From a virus, in IMG/VR virus record IMGVR_UViG_3300031364_000008, positions 1 through 39,260 of that record: DNA of 39,260 bases; one strand, given 5' to 3'. Numbering within the stretch: the first letter of the stretch is position 1; each line of letters starts with the position of its first letter. Of this stretch, positions 1 to 5,918 are shown piece after piece. The translations under genes were made by a program, and so were the position numbers. The notes beneath the pieces are model-generated. The model was not told the origin of the DNA. It saw only the letters and a program-made list of their open reading frames with translations, and searched no databases.

Positions 1-384
1 TACACCTTTCGCAACATTGATAGAAGTTAGTTTTAACGGATCATCAAATCCCCTAAAAAGTATTTTTTGTCCGGTTGATTTGTATGTTGCCTCGCAGGGG
101 TTAAGAGTAAATTTCCAGAGGTGTGTTACGTGCAATCTTTCCGCGGCTTTTTGAAGCTCCGCAAACGTGGATGTCTCGTGGGTGTTCCCCGTCTGACGTA
201 CAACAAGTGTGTTCGACAGCGGATATTGCATCATATTGTAGATATACCACATTGCCGCAGTGGTAGATTTTTTTGACGACCTCCCGCCCTTTACAACACG
301 GTACGGTTTACGGGTGTTCCAAAAAGACCCGTACCCCTTTCCGATAACTTCCGGAATATTAACGGTGACTACTGTTTTTGCCAT
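1..384 (-). CDS. terL: Terminase large subunit, N-terminal part (cut by contig end)
   Basis: The ATG at 384 opens a frame that runs off base 1 and continues at 39133. It carries the ATPase N-terminus: a Walker A-like loop VVKGGRSSKKSTT around residues 32-44, then the adenine-side RQT motif and FRGFDDPLKLTS. This is the Terminase_3 (PBSX/SPP1-like) pattern, in which GGRxSxKS replaces the classical P-loop. Joined to 38096-39133 the protein is 473 residues, a normal length. It pumps DNA into the prohead through the portal and cuts it. Upstream lie TerS and a small basic protein. Confidence 0.93.
   Translation of the reverse strand, partial: MAKTVVTVNIPEVIGKGYGSFWNTRKPYRVVKGGRSSKKSTTAAMWYIYNMMQYPLSNTLVVRQTGNTHETSTFAELQKAAERLHVTHLWKFTLNPCEATYKSTGQKILFRGFDDPLKLTSINVAKGV
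2..127. repeat. Terminal redundancy of a circular assembly (left copy)
   Basis: These 126 bases are identical to 39135-39260; only base 1 differs from its counterpart. An exact overlap of this length at contig ends is what a short-read assembler leaves when a circular or circularly permuted molecule is closed. The TerL reading frame runs through the junction without a break, which supports circularity. It is most likely an assembly overlap and not a biological terminal repeat, fitting headful packaging of permuted genomes. Confidence 0.9.
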
Positions 385-415
385 AAATCTAATCCTTTAA
401 TATTATCTGCGTCGA

Positions 416-598
416 TTATTTTTTCTTATTAGCCATCCTCTGAAACTCTTTTTTTCCATACTTTTTTCTCCCGGCCGACGCGGCAATGGCGTCAGCCTGT
501 GCGCGTGTCTTGCCAGTGCTCACGATAGCATCTGACATTTTCTGAAATCTGCCCCCTCCGCCCTTGCGAAGAGACTTGCCTTTATATGTTTTATCCAT
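416..598 (-). CDS. Small basic packaging-region protein
   Basis: 60 residues, starting at MDKTYKGKS behind AGGGG 7-8 bases upstream; a longer frame to 703 has no ribosome site. The protein is Lys/Arg-rich with KSLRKGGGGRFQKM near the start and GRKKYGKKEFQRMA near the end. Small basic proteins with a GGGGRF motif and a GRKKYGKK tail are, from memory, common beside terminase genes in clostridial phages. It lies between TerS and TerL. A nucleic-acid contact or packaging-accessory role is only inference. Confidence 0.75.
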   Translation of the reverse strand: MDKTYKGKSLRKGGGGRFQKMSDAIVSTGKTRAQADAIAASAGRKKYGKKEFQRMANKKK

Positions 599-1085
599 GA
601 AAACACCCCTATTTGTTGTTATGTAAACCATTTTTGTGCACGTTGTCGTATTGGAAAAGTGTTTACCCCGAGAAAAAATCGTCTCAATTAGCATTTTGCA
701 CAATTATTTGCCATAGGGAGCCGCCGTGTAAATATGAAAATCGGCTTACCTCCCCTATTTTTGTTTTTTGGCATTACAAAATAAAAAGTCTGGATTTTAA
801 TATCCTATAACATCCACCCCCGCCCCCCTCTCCGATCCGGGGAACCGTCTTTTCAATTCTTCATTCATCCAATTACGGCAAAACGGATAGTACCATGCAA
901 AACACGAAAAAAAGCGCCGTTCATGACCTTAAATAGGCCACACGGACGCATATGTCATTATGACGAAGCGGTTCTGTTTTGGCTGTATTTTGTTCAGCCT
1001 TTAGCCGAAAAGCTAGCAAACCCTTGCAATTACGGGCTTTTTTGATTACCAATAATTGAACAAAATAATTTTTTTGTTCTGTTTG
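599..1085. other. 487-bp gap between TerS and the small basic gene
   Basis: No convincing gene is visible. On the minus strand a frame from about 930 to 797 stays open for 44 codons with protein-like composition (WYYPFCRNWM, then NEELKRRFPG) but has no start codon near a ribosome site. A short A/T-rich inverted repeat (GAACAAAA/TTTTGTTC, 1058-1079) follows TerS and could be a weak terminator or processing site. A long G-run lies at 815-835 on the minus strand. Confidence 0.5.
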
Positions 1086-1523
1086 TTAGTCTTCCAGCTC
1101 GTCTGCACCGCGGAAACACACTAACTGACCTTCTACAGCGAGCTCCTGACGGTCTGACCATCCACCGGTTTTGTGGTTGTTTATTAGGCTGAATTTAGCC
1201 CCGTTTACACCGTCTTTATCATACAGCCTGGACTCTGCATATTGCTGTACTCGTTCCCGCGCGCGTTCAATCGTGCTGAAATAATCTTCCTTTTTACTAT
1301 AGTTCAGCAGCGTCCCCCTATCAATATTCAGCGCCAACGCAAGACCTGACATCGTATACGGTTGCGGGAGTTTCTTATAGATGGCGTTGCCGTGTCTGTC
1401 TATCATCGGCTGTCCGTCTGAATCTATAAGTATTTCACCGTCGCACTGATTGAAGTATTCATCAATGCCTTTTTGTAGTTCATCGACATTGTCGTATTTC
1501 AGCGTCCCGAATGGTCTAGCCAT
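1086..1523 (-). CDS. terS: Terminase small subunit
   Basis: 145 residues. It starts with MARPFGTLKYDNVDEL, followed by a helix-turn-helix-like segment (YTMSGLALALNIDRGTLLNY) at about 55-75, an ERARERVQQYAESRL oligomerisation helix, and the ending GAKFSLINNHKTGGWSDRQEL. The order HTH, helix, then F-L-NN...GW is typical of small terminases of the P22 gp3-like and related families. It should recognise the pac site and form a ring that hands DNA to TerL. It is separated from TerL by a 487-bp gap and one small gene. Confidence 0.85.
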   Translation of the reverse strand: MARPFGTLKYDNVDELQKGIDEYFNQCDGEILIDSDGQPMIDRHGNAIYKKLPQPYTMSGLALALNIDRGTLLNYSKKEDYFSTIERARERVQQYAESRLYDKDGVNGAKFSLINNHKTGGWSDRQELAVEGQLVCFRGADELED

Positions 1524-1599
1524 ATATAAATCATCCCTTCCATTTTCGTATAATCTCCATACAAAAAGAGCTGGCCTTTATTGGTCAGCTCCGTTTTCG

Positions 1600-1809
1600 T
1601 TATTTTAACCTTCCCGGCACTTTAATAGTCTCTTGTTCCCGGTCCATTTTCTCACGTATAGCAGCGGTCACATAAGCCGTCCTCTTCCCCTCCGGAATAG
1701 CCAGGATCGCCGCGCCGGTTTCTTTATCAAATGCGAATCGCATATTGATCTTGTTTTCCCTCTGCCACTTGTTTTTATACTTCGTCTTCTCGTTCGCCGA
1801 CATTACCAT
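1600..1809 (-). CDS. Ribbon-helix-helix type small DNA-binding protein
   Basis: 69 residues from an ATG 7-8 bases after GAGGTGATA. The segment INMRFAFDKETGAAILAIPEGKRTAYVTAAIREKM fits a beta-strand followed by two helices, as in small RHH/Arc-like regulators. Its promoter (TTGACA-17-TACAAT on the minus strand) overlaps a perfect palindrome at 1821-1837, so autoregulation is likely. As first gene of the packaging/late operon it may tune late transcription or a divergent accessory operon. The family call is by pattern only. Confidence 0.65.
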   Translation of the reverse strand: MVMSANEKTKYKNKWQRENKINMRFAFDKETGAAILAIPEGKRTAYVTAAIREKMDREQETIKVPGRLK

Positions 1810-1820
1810 ATTATCACCTC

Positions 1821-1837
1821 AGTATACATTGTATACT
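1821..1837. promoter_or_regulatory. Palindromic operator over the RHH gene promoter
   Basis: AGTATAC-ATT-GTATACT is a perfect 7-bp inverted repeat around 3 bases. It covers the -10 box of the minus-strand promoter and ends 11 bases before the RHH start codon, the position of a repressor site. The RHH protein is the obvious candidate ligand (inference). Confidence 0.65.
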
Positions 1838-1856
1838 TGACAATATGTCGTGTCAA
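1828..1856 (-). promoter_or_regulatory. Sigma-A type promoter of the RHH/TerS operon
   Basis: On the minus strand TTGACA (1856-1851) and TACAAT (1833-1828) are exactly 17 bases apart. The -35 box is itself half of a TTGACA...TGTCAA inverted repeat (1837-1856). Confidence 0.75.
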
Positions 1857-1873
1857 CGATGCACAATCACTAA

Positions 1874-1926
1874 ATCGTGTTCACGAAGTTTGTTTATTCT
1901 GTGCATTGATTTATCGTGTTCACGAT
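1874..1926. promoter_or_regulatory. Pair of ATCGTG-TT-CACGA operators
   Basis: Two palindromic sites, 1874-1887 and 1913-1926, share ATCGTGTTCACGA and lie 39 bases apart, close to four helical turns. One is upstream of the promoter and one lies between -35 and -10. This is the layout of a cooperative repressor. The sites differ from the palindrome of the RHH gene, so a second regulator (phage or host) is implied. Confidence 0.6.
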
Positions 1927-1934
1927 GCTATGAT
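1906..1934 (+). promoter_or_regulatory. Promoter of the plus-strand accessory operon
   Basis: TTGATT (1906-1911) and TATGAT (1929-1934) are 17 bases apart and drive rightward transcription toward the 57-aa gene at 1966. The spacer is almost filled by the palindrome ATCGTGTTCACGAT (1913-1926), so a bound protein would block polymerase. Confidence 0.65.
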
Positions 1935-1965
1935 TAAGCCATCAAAACAAATGGAGGGAAAGAAA

Positions 1966-2139
1966 ATGGAGAAATCGTTCAACTTCAAACACTACTCAGG
2001 AGCCAAATTTTTTGCAATATTCAATCCGGTAACAAGTAAGTACAACGTATATAAAGAAGATAAAATAACGTTCCTTGCGCCTTACACTGTTGACGAGGTC
2101 GAACGCAACATAAAGACAACGTCATGGGAAATCATCTAA
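1966..2139 (+). CDS. Small protein, first gene of accessory operon
   Basis: 57 residues from an ATG 7 bases behind GGAGGGAAAG. The sequence (KHYSGAKFFAIFNPVTSKYN, then VYKEDKITFLAPYTVDEVE) is rich in aromatic and beta-forming residues and looks like a compact single domain; I do not recognise a family. It has no signal peptide or membrane helix. It is the first gene of the plus-strand operon, and a hammerhead-like structure begins two bases after its stop codon. Confidence 0.7.
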   Translation: MEKSFNFKHYSGAKFFAIFNPVTSKYNVYKEDKITFLAPYTVDEVERNIKTTSWEII

Positions 2140-2140
2140 G

Positions 2141-2191
2141 CCGCACCGACGAGCTGTAACGACAGCGAAACCGGCGTAAGCCGGTCTGCGG
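2141..2191 (+). ncRNA. Hammerhead ribozyme candidate (type I)
   Basis: The 51 bases fold as a three-way junction with hammerhead core positions in order. Stem I is CCGCA/TGCGG (2141-2145, 2187-2191). Then come CCGACGA (2146-2152; consensus CUGANGA) and stem II GCTGT-AACG-ACAGC (2153-2166). GAA (2167-2169) precedes stem III ACCGGC-GTAA-GCCGGT (2170-2185), and C17 is at 2186. Cleavage would fall between 2186 and 2187. All three stems are perfectly paired, with A15.1-U16.1 and A2.1-U1.1 in place. The one core deviation is C for U4. It lies between the first gene and the J-domain gene, so it could process the operon mRNA. Confidence 0.7.
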
Positions 2192-2220
2192 ATACCAAAT
2201 ACGATATGGAGGGTTTGAAA

Positions 2221-2706
2221 ATGTATTTTAGAAACATTACTACTCTTGACGAGTTGAAAAAAGAATACCGCCGCTTGTGCATGTTGCATCATCCAGACAT
2301 TGGCGGCGATCTTGAGACAATGAAGGTGATTAACGCCGAGCACGACAAACTTTTTGAAACGCTGAAAACCCAGCACAACGCTACCGCTGACGAATACCAC
2401 CAGACAACAGAAACCGCCGAGGAGTTCCGCGATATTATAGAAAAGTTGTTACATCTTGATGGTCTGTCCGTTGAACTCTGCGGTTCCTGGCTTTGGATAT
2501 CCGGCGAAACCAAAAAGCATAAAGACGCGCTTGCCGCGGCTGGATGCCGCTGGAGCAAATCTAAAAATATGTGGTATTGGCACCATGCGGAGAGCGGCCG
2601 ACATTGGCGCCGAGGCAAAACGTCTATAGGTGAAATCCGGTCTAAATATGGCAGCACAGTTTATAGTAGCAATGGCAAATATGAAGGACTTCCGGAAGGG
2701 GCTTAA
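2221..2706 (+). CDS. J-domain (DnaJ-like) protein
   Basis: 161 residues starting at MYFRNITTL, 7 bases behind GGAGGGTT. Residues 1-45 form a minimal J domain with the HPD triad at 24-26 (CMLHHPDIGGD) after a basic helix (LKKEYRRL). The remainder has a linker (about 55-75) and a C-terminal domain, SWLWISGETKKHKDALAAAG then CRWSKSKNMWYWH, rich in tryptophan. J domains stimulate the ATPase of Hsp70/DnaK. Short J proteins of this design are familiar from phages and integrative elements of Firmicutes. A role in hijacking host DnaK is possible, but its purpose is unknown. Confidence 0.8.
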   Translation: MYFRNITTLDELKKEYRRLCMLHHPDIGGDLETMKVINAEHDKLFETLKTQHNATADEYHQTTETAEEFRDIIEKLLHLDGLSVELCGSWLWISGETKKHKDALAAAGCRWSKSKNMWYWHHAESGRHWRRGKTSIGEIRSKYGSTVYSSNGKYEGLPEGA

Positions 2707-2732
2707 CGCCCCTCCGGTTATTGAGGTAAGTT

Positions 2733-3164
2733 ATGTTTGAATACAGATCGGACGCCGAACTTGGCGCACGCGTTTATCTTCTCAACCCTAATACAATGAA
2801 AACAATGAAAGACATTGAGGAAGCGGAGAGAAGTGCCTTACATGGCATTGAGCGTTTGCAAAATGCTATTAATAAAATAGGCGAATACCGCATGATGTTA
2901 TACGAGCGCGTGAAGGTGTTACAGACAGCAAACTACAAACGCATTCTCAAATTAGTACGCGATCCAAATTGGAGCGGCAAAAAATATTATAACGTGTCAA
3001 TCGTCAAGGATTATGGCGGCGACATTGGGGAAGTACGAGAATCGCACGAACGTTATGTCGGAGCCGAACGCGCAAAAGCATTCAAAAGATTTTCAGAATT
3101 AAAAAAGCAAAATCCAGGCATTGAGGTCTTTCAAGACACGGAAAAGCGAACTTGGGAAAAATAA
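2733..3164 (+). CDS. Hypothetical helical protein of accessory operon
   Basis: 143 residues, ATG 6-7 bases behind GAGGTAAG. The centre is predicted mostly helical (MKDIEEAERSALHGIERLQN, about 28-65). A conserved-looking end carries KRFSELKKQNPG and DTEKRTWEK. I recognise this type only as a frequent neighbour of small J-domain proteins in Firmicute mobile elements. No catalytic motif is visible. Same operon as the J-domain gene, 26 bases downstream. Confidence 0.7.
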   Translation: MFEYRSDAELGARVYLLNPNTMKTMKDIEEAERSALHGIERLQNAINKIGEYRMMLYERVKVLQTANYKRILKLVRDPNWSGKKYYNVSIVKDYGGDIGEVRESHERYVGAERAKAFKRFSELKKQNPGIEVFQDTEKRTWEK

Positions 3165-3204
3165 GCCGCCGCCGGTCACAAGCTCCGGGGCAGAAAGTGA
3201 GGAT

Positions 3205-3372
3205 ATGATGAAAGCAGTAACAGTAAAATACCAAATAGGCACATATTCGGGCACCATATCTGTTGATGCCGACGAAAACGATGATAACGAAGCAATCTTT
3301 GCACGGGCTAAGCGCAAACTTAATATCACGTTGCCAATGTATTACCAGCACTTTGAGATAATCGCAGACTGA
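3205..3372 (+). CDS. Small hypothetical protein, last gene of accessory operon
   Basis: 55 residues. Two ATGs (3205, 3208) follow GTGAGGAT; the second has better spacing and starts MKAVTVKYQIGTYSGTIS. The chain is acidic in the middle (VDADENDDNEAIF) and ends YYQHFEIIAD. No family recognised. A stem-loop terminator follows 37 bases after the stop, closing the operon. Confidence 0.6.
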   Translation: MMKAVTVKYQIGTYSGTISVDADENDDNEAIFARAKRKLNITLPMYYQHFEIIAD

Positions 3373-3409
3373 CGCGCCCAGGTCTGGCGCGGTAATACGG
3401 GGCAACACG

Positions 3410-3439
3410 AAAGCCGAAGGTTAACCGCCTCCGGCTTTT
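3410..3439 (+). terminator. Terminator of the accessory operon
   Basis: AAAGCCGaAGG-TTAACCGC-CTCCGGCTTT is an imperfect GC-rich stem followed by TTCCCTTT, suitable for rightward termination. The A-run on the other side could let it act in both directions. Confidence 0.6.
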
Positions 3440-3451
3440 CCCTTTATCCCA

Positions 3452-3508
3452 TGCCGCACGGCCCTATCAACAAGTACAAAGCGCTTGTGTCGCTTGTCAC
3501 GTGCGGCA
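3452..3508 (+). other. Long stem-loop of unknown role
   Basis: A perfect 9-bp inverted repeat, TGCCGCACG/CGTGCGGCA, encloses 39 bases containing repeats of ACAAG/CTTGT that can form an inner hairpin. There is no U-tract, so it is not an obvious terminator. A ribosome-site-like AGGAAGAGG and a 17-codon frame (ATG at 3531) follow on the plus strand. Confidence 0.4.
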
Positions 3509-3561
3509 CGGACAAAGGAAGAGGTAAATATGAAAACACATCACGTAAGCCAATTAACGCG

Positions 3562-3744
3562 CTATCCCCTGTGTACACCCCCGTAAGCTTCTATAATCTC
3601 GCTTGCCTCCGGTATATATACCGTGAGCTTACCTGGCTTATATCGAAAGCCAGAGAGGCAGAAGGGGAGCGGGCAGTAATACTTCTTTCCGGGTTCGACT
3701 ACAACTTTGTATTGGCATAGATGACACGGGAGCTTTTTTCTCAT
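3562..3744 (-). CDS. Small zinc-knuckle protein
   Basis: 60 residues from the ATG at 3744, behind AAAGG. Two cysteine pairs occur: LPCHLCQYK (7-12) and YYCPLPFC, a C-x2-C...C-x4-C layout that could bind one zinc ion. The rest (YKPGKLTVYIPEASEIIEAY) is unremarkable. Its start overlaps the stop of the 38-codon frame upstream (ATGA), which supports both being read as a pair. It is placed after the terminator that ends the early operon. Confidence 0.5.
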   Translation of the reverse strand: MRKKLPCHLCQYKVVVEPGKKYYCPLPFCLSGFRYKPGKLTVYIPEASEIIEAYGGVHRG

Positions 3745-3857
3745 AAACTTACCTTTATGCATGCTTTAATCCACAAGGCCATAATATAAAGCAGCCATTC
3801 GTTTAAACTCTTTATGCCGCAGCGCACCGACCCCACGCTTTTTATTTTTTGCGACAT
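3741..3857 (-). CDS. Possible 38-residue membrane peptide
   Basis: ATG at 3857, five bases after GGGAGG; the frame ends in ATGA on the start of the zinc-knuckle gene. It contains a hydrophobic stretch (LNEWLLYIMALWIKACI) that could span a membrane. A competing frame from the ATG at 3861 (31 residues, basic, with GALRHKEFKRMAALYYGLVD) sits too close to the ribosome site but looks equally protein-like. Which is real cannot be decided by eye. Confidence 0.35.
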   Translation of the reverse strand: MSQKIKSVGSVRCGIKSLNEWLLYIMALWIKACIKVSL

Positions 3858-3872
3858 TCATTCCTCCCAATC

Positions 3873-3902
3873 AAAAAGCGCCCCGCATCCGCAAGGCGCT
3901 TT
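3873..3902 (-). terminator. Terminator after the early operon
   Basis: AAAGCGCC/GGCGCTTT stem with a 12-base loop. On the minus strand the stem is followed by TTTTT, so it ends leftward transcription about 60 bases downstream of the RinA-like gene. Confidence 0.75.
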
Positions 3903-3960
3903 CTTACAAATCCATTATAAAACATTTTATAGGCCGATTTTTCCCGTCTTTTTCCCGTTT

Positions 3961-4425
3961 TTAAATATTTACATATCCAAGTTCAAGGGCGATAAAGCAT
4001 AAAATACCGTTAATTCGCGTATAGGCCGGTGATTTTGTCAGGCTAACTTTTTGTGCAGCGCCGCTTATTGTATATGTCTGCTTCCAGTAAACAAGGTCAA
4101 TAAGCTTTATATCGGTATCGTCGCAATGTTCAAGCGCTTTTTCAACAGCCTTTATACATTGTTCCACGTGTAATATATATTGGCTTGTTGCAAGCTTAAT
4201 CCCGCTGTCTTCTGTAGGTTTGCTGATTTCCCCGGTTTTTATAAACGAAGGGTTAACGCCTTGTGTTTTTGTTTTTCCTGTGTCCCGAGAATACCGTTGT
4301 GTAAATGATGGCAATATATCCGCTTTATACTGCTCAAGACTTTTTTTATTTTCATAGTAGTGCTCTAAATCCCACTCTGCCATTCTCCTGACGTGCGGAG
4401 AAAGCGAAAATTTATATCTTGCCAT
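3961..4425 (-). CDS. RinA/ArpU-like late transcription activator
   Basis: 154 residues behind GGAGG. The C-terminal half (about 95-154) reads KLIDLVYWKQTYTISGAAQ, then VSLTKSPAYTRINGILCFIA. This is the helix-turn-helix, sigma-4-like pattern of RinA/ArpU family regulators, which sit at the end of early operons of Firmicute phages and activate packaging and structural genes. The N-terminal half is basic (MARYKFSLSPHVRRMAEW). Its position as last early gene before a terminator fits this job. No binding site could be identified. Confidence 0.75.
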   Translation of the reverse strand: MARYKFSLSPHVRRMAEWDLEHYYENKKSLEQYKADILPSFTQRYSRDTGKTKTQGVNPSFIKTGEISKPTEDSGIKLATSQYILHVEQCIKAVEKALEHCDDTDIKLIDLVYWKQTYTISGAAQKVSLTKSPAYTRINGILCFIALELGYVNI

Positions 4426-4491
4426 ATTGCCTCCAATCCAGTGTCCTAATTTGCTGTCTCTATAATGCGCGCCTATATCCTCCTGTTCTGC

Positions 4492-4803
4492 TTATGCGCC
4501 CGCGCGCTCTGTCAATGTAATCAGTTCAAAATCGGCCACTAGGAAACATAACTCTTTTGACATCGTTCCTTTATATCCGTCAAATTCCATTTCTTTGCGT
4601 ATCGTAATTTTTGCCGTTAACCTGCCGTCAAAATTCCCCATCCATGACGTAAATTTGTCTCTGTTCGCATTTTCTATAGCCTTGATTACATCTTTTGTCG
4701 CGTAATAAAACTCTGTGTTCGGTCCGCCTCCGCAGTAGTTCCAATTGCGTGCAAGATAAATATCTTTTTCTGTTTTGTGCCTGTACACTGATATCGTAAG
4801 CAT
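4492..4803 (-). CDS. Hypothetical early protein
   Basis: 103 residues, start MLTISVYRHKTEKDIYL chosen because AGGAGG lies 7 bases upstream; the start overlaps the stop of the previous frame (TAATG). It appears to be a small alpha/beta domain (NWNYCGGGPNTEFYYATKDV, KEMEFDGYKGTMSKELCFLV). I do not recognise a family. Confidence 0.65.
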   Translation of the reverse strand: MLTISVYRHKTEKDIYLARNWNYCGGGPNTEFYYATKDVIKAIENANRDKFTSWMGNFDGRLTAKITIRKEMEFDGYKGTMSKELCFLVADFELITLTERAGA

Positions 4804-4958
4804 TATTTTTCCTCCTGTTCTGCTTCTTTTTGAAGCCACGCAAGCCGTTCTTCATATGGCGTGATGTTTCTTTCTACATGGCCGAGAGCCTCAAACGCTA
4901 AAAGTTCGCGTGCCAGCTCCACGTCTGTCATCTGCCTATACTTATCCCCGTTTGTCAT
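4803..4958 (-). CDS. Small early protein, 51 residues
   Basis: ATG at 4958 behind AAAGGA. The protein starts MTNGDKYRQMTDVELAREL and ends ERLAWLQKEAEQEEK. The beginning resembles the frequent phage pattern MTNADKIRxMTDEELAExL of short proteins with otherwise variable, often zinc-binding, C-termini. The ribosome site of the next gene (CAGGAGG) is encoded inside its last codons (EQEEK). Confidence 0.65.
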   Translation of the reverse strand: MTNGDKYRQMTDVELARELLAFEALGHVERNITPYEERLAWLQKEAEQEEK

Positions 4959-4999
4959 GATATATCCTTTCCTTTCGTTATCGCTGGTATTTCATGGCG

Positions 5000-5329
5000 T
5001 TAACTCCGGCGTTCTCCATTCGAGCAAAATTGATGTCTATTTATCCTTTCTCCGCCAAATTGTCCGAGTTCGCAGACGCCAACGGGCTCATAGTGAATGC
5101 ACTCTCCGCAATGTACGATATCTGGTGTGCGGCGGTTCCATTCGGAACGAGCTTCTTTCTTGGTATTGAACCTTCCGCCGTAATCTTCGTCAAACCCAAA
5201 AAACATATCACACCCATTGCATAAAATGGAATAAGGCTTGTTTCTGGATGGTCTTAATAGCCTTGGTGTAACTTGTACTATTCTTGCTTCTCCCCCGCAG
5301 AACGGGCAAGGTAACAACTTATCGTTCAT
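5000..5329 (-). CDS. Lar-like zinc-ribbon protein
   Basis: 109 residues from MNDKLLPCPFCGG, with AAGGAG 6 bases upstream. The N-terminal module has CPFCGG...CNGCDMFF...EARSEWNRR, the pattern of Lar/restriction-alleviation family zinc ribbons. A second module, HCGECIHYEPVGVC...FCSNGERR, adds another four cysteines. Lar of Rac modulates type I restriction-modification in E. coli; whether this protein does so is unknown. Its first codons overlap the end of the gene upstream, in a shared repeat (see 5319). Confidence 0.7.
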   Translation of the reverse strand: MNDKLLPCPFCGGEARIVQVTPRLLRPSRNKPYSILCNGCDMFFGFDEDYGGRFNTKKEARSEWNRRTPDIVHCGECIHYEPVGVCELGQFGGERINRHQFCSNGERRS

Positions 5330-5350
5330 CGGCGGCTCCTTCCTGTAGCG
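5319..5350. repeat. 32-bp cassette junction repeat (second copy 5908-5939)
   Basis: Identical 32-bp sequences end two neighbouring genes and contain the ribosome site and first codons of the gene behind (end of one protein QEGAADER, start of the next MNDxL). A repeat of this kind lets whole small genes be exchanged by homologous recombination without losing translation signals. Confidence 0.85.
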
Positions 5351-5918
5351 CAGCCTCGGCGGCTTCGCGGGTGAGGAATACAGTTTCGCCAAAACCGTAA
5401 ATATCGACTATTTGAAATATTCCATTTTTAACAACCTTTTCTGGTAACCCCGCTTTCCATGCGCCAAGCCTGTCTGACTGCCAATCTGGATTTCTGACGA
5501 TTCTATATATCGTATCCCCCACCTTACACGGCAGCACCACGAATCGCTGTTCGCGTTCTGCGTTACAGATTTCGGAAAGTCTGTCAATTGGGATATCAGC
5601 CGTAAGATTGTAGCGCGTTCGGCACTCATCCTTATATTCGCAAGCCTCCGCATATAATGCCTCTTGATACTCTTTCATAAGCTTTTGGCGTTTTGCGGTT
5701 TGTTCATTTGGGTTTGCATTATTCTCGGCGATAATTTCCGCCTTTATGTTTTCTAATGTTCTATGCATTGGTTCCTCCGATCTGGTTGAATAACTTGTTT
5801 CAACCACTTGTTGACCGCCCATATTTTCTCTGTAGTGGCACATTGCGCAGTAAAATCCAGTGCTATAGCCGTCCATCTGAAACCCACATTTCGGGCAACG
5901 CAGCAGATTATCGTTCAT
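5319..5918 (-). CDS. Composite zinc-ribbon / cassette protein
   Basis: 199 residues from MNDNLLRCPKCGF behind AAGGAG. Modules in order: a CPKC...CAMC zinc ribbon (1-35); TRSEEP-MHRTLENIK, where GGAGGAACCA-ATG inside the frame looks like the ribosome site and start of a formerly separate gene (ATG at 5768); IDRLSEICNAERE; VVLPCKVGDTIYRIV; and AALQEGAADER. The last motif encodes the ribosome site of the next gene. It looks like an in-frame fusion of cassettes; the individual functions are unknown. Confidence 0.7.
   Translation of the reverse strand: MNDNLLRCPKCGFQMDGYSTGFYCAMCHYRENMGGQQVVETSYSTRSEEPMHRTLENIKAEIIAENNANPNEQTAKRQKLMKEYQEALYAEACEYKDECRTRYNLTADIPIDRLSEICNAEREQRFVVLPCKVGDTIYRIVRNPDWQSDRLGAWKAGLPEKVVKNGIFQIVDIYGFGETVFLTREAAEAALQEGAADER

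Noticed and set aside
2-127. Biological direct terminal repeat
   Set aside because: Its size and exact match are typical of an assembly overlap, it lies inside terL, and the phage is predicted to package by headful.
1837-1866. Plus-strand TTGACA as an extra promoter
   Set aside because: No acceptable -10 box 16-18 bases further; the element is better explained as the mirror half of the minus-strand -35 box.
3688-3705. GGGTTCGACTAC looked like a tRNA T-loop
   Set aside because: The flanking bases do not pair as a T stem and no acceptor or anticodon arms are present.
3451-3720. 89-codon plus-strand frame
   Set aside because: No usable start signal; it includes the stem-loop at 3452-3508 and opposes a zinc-knuckle gene with ATGA coupling.
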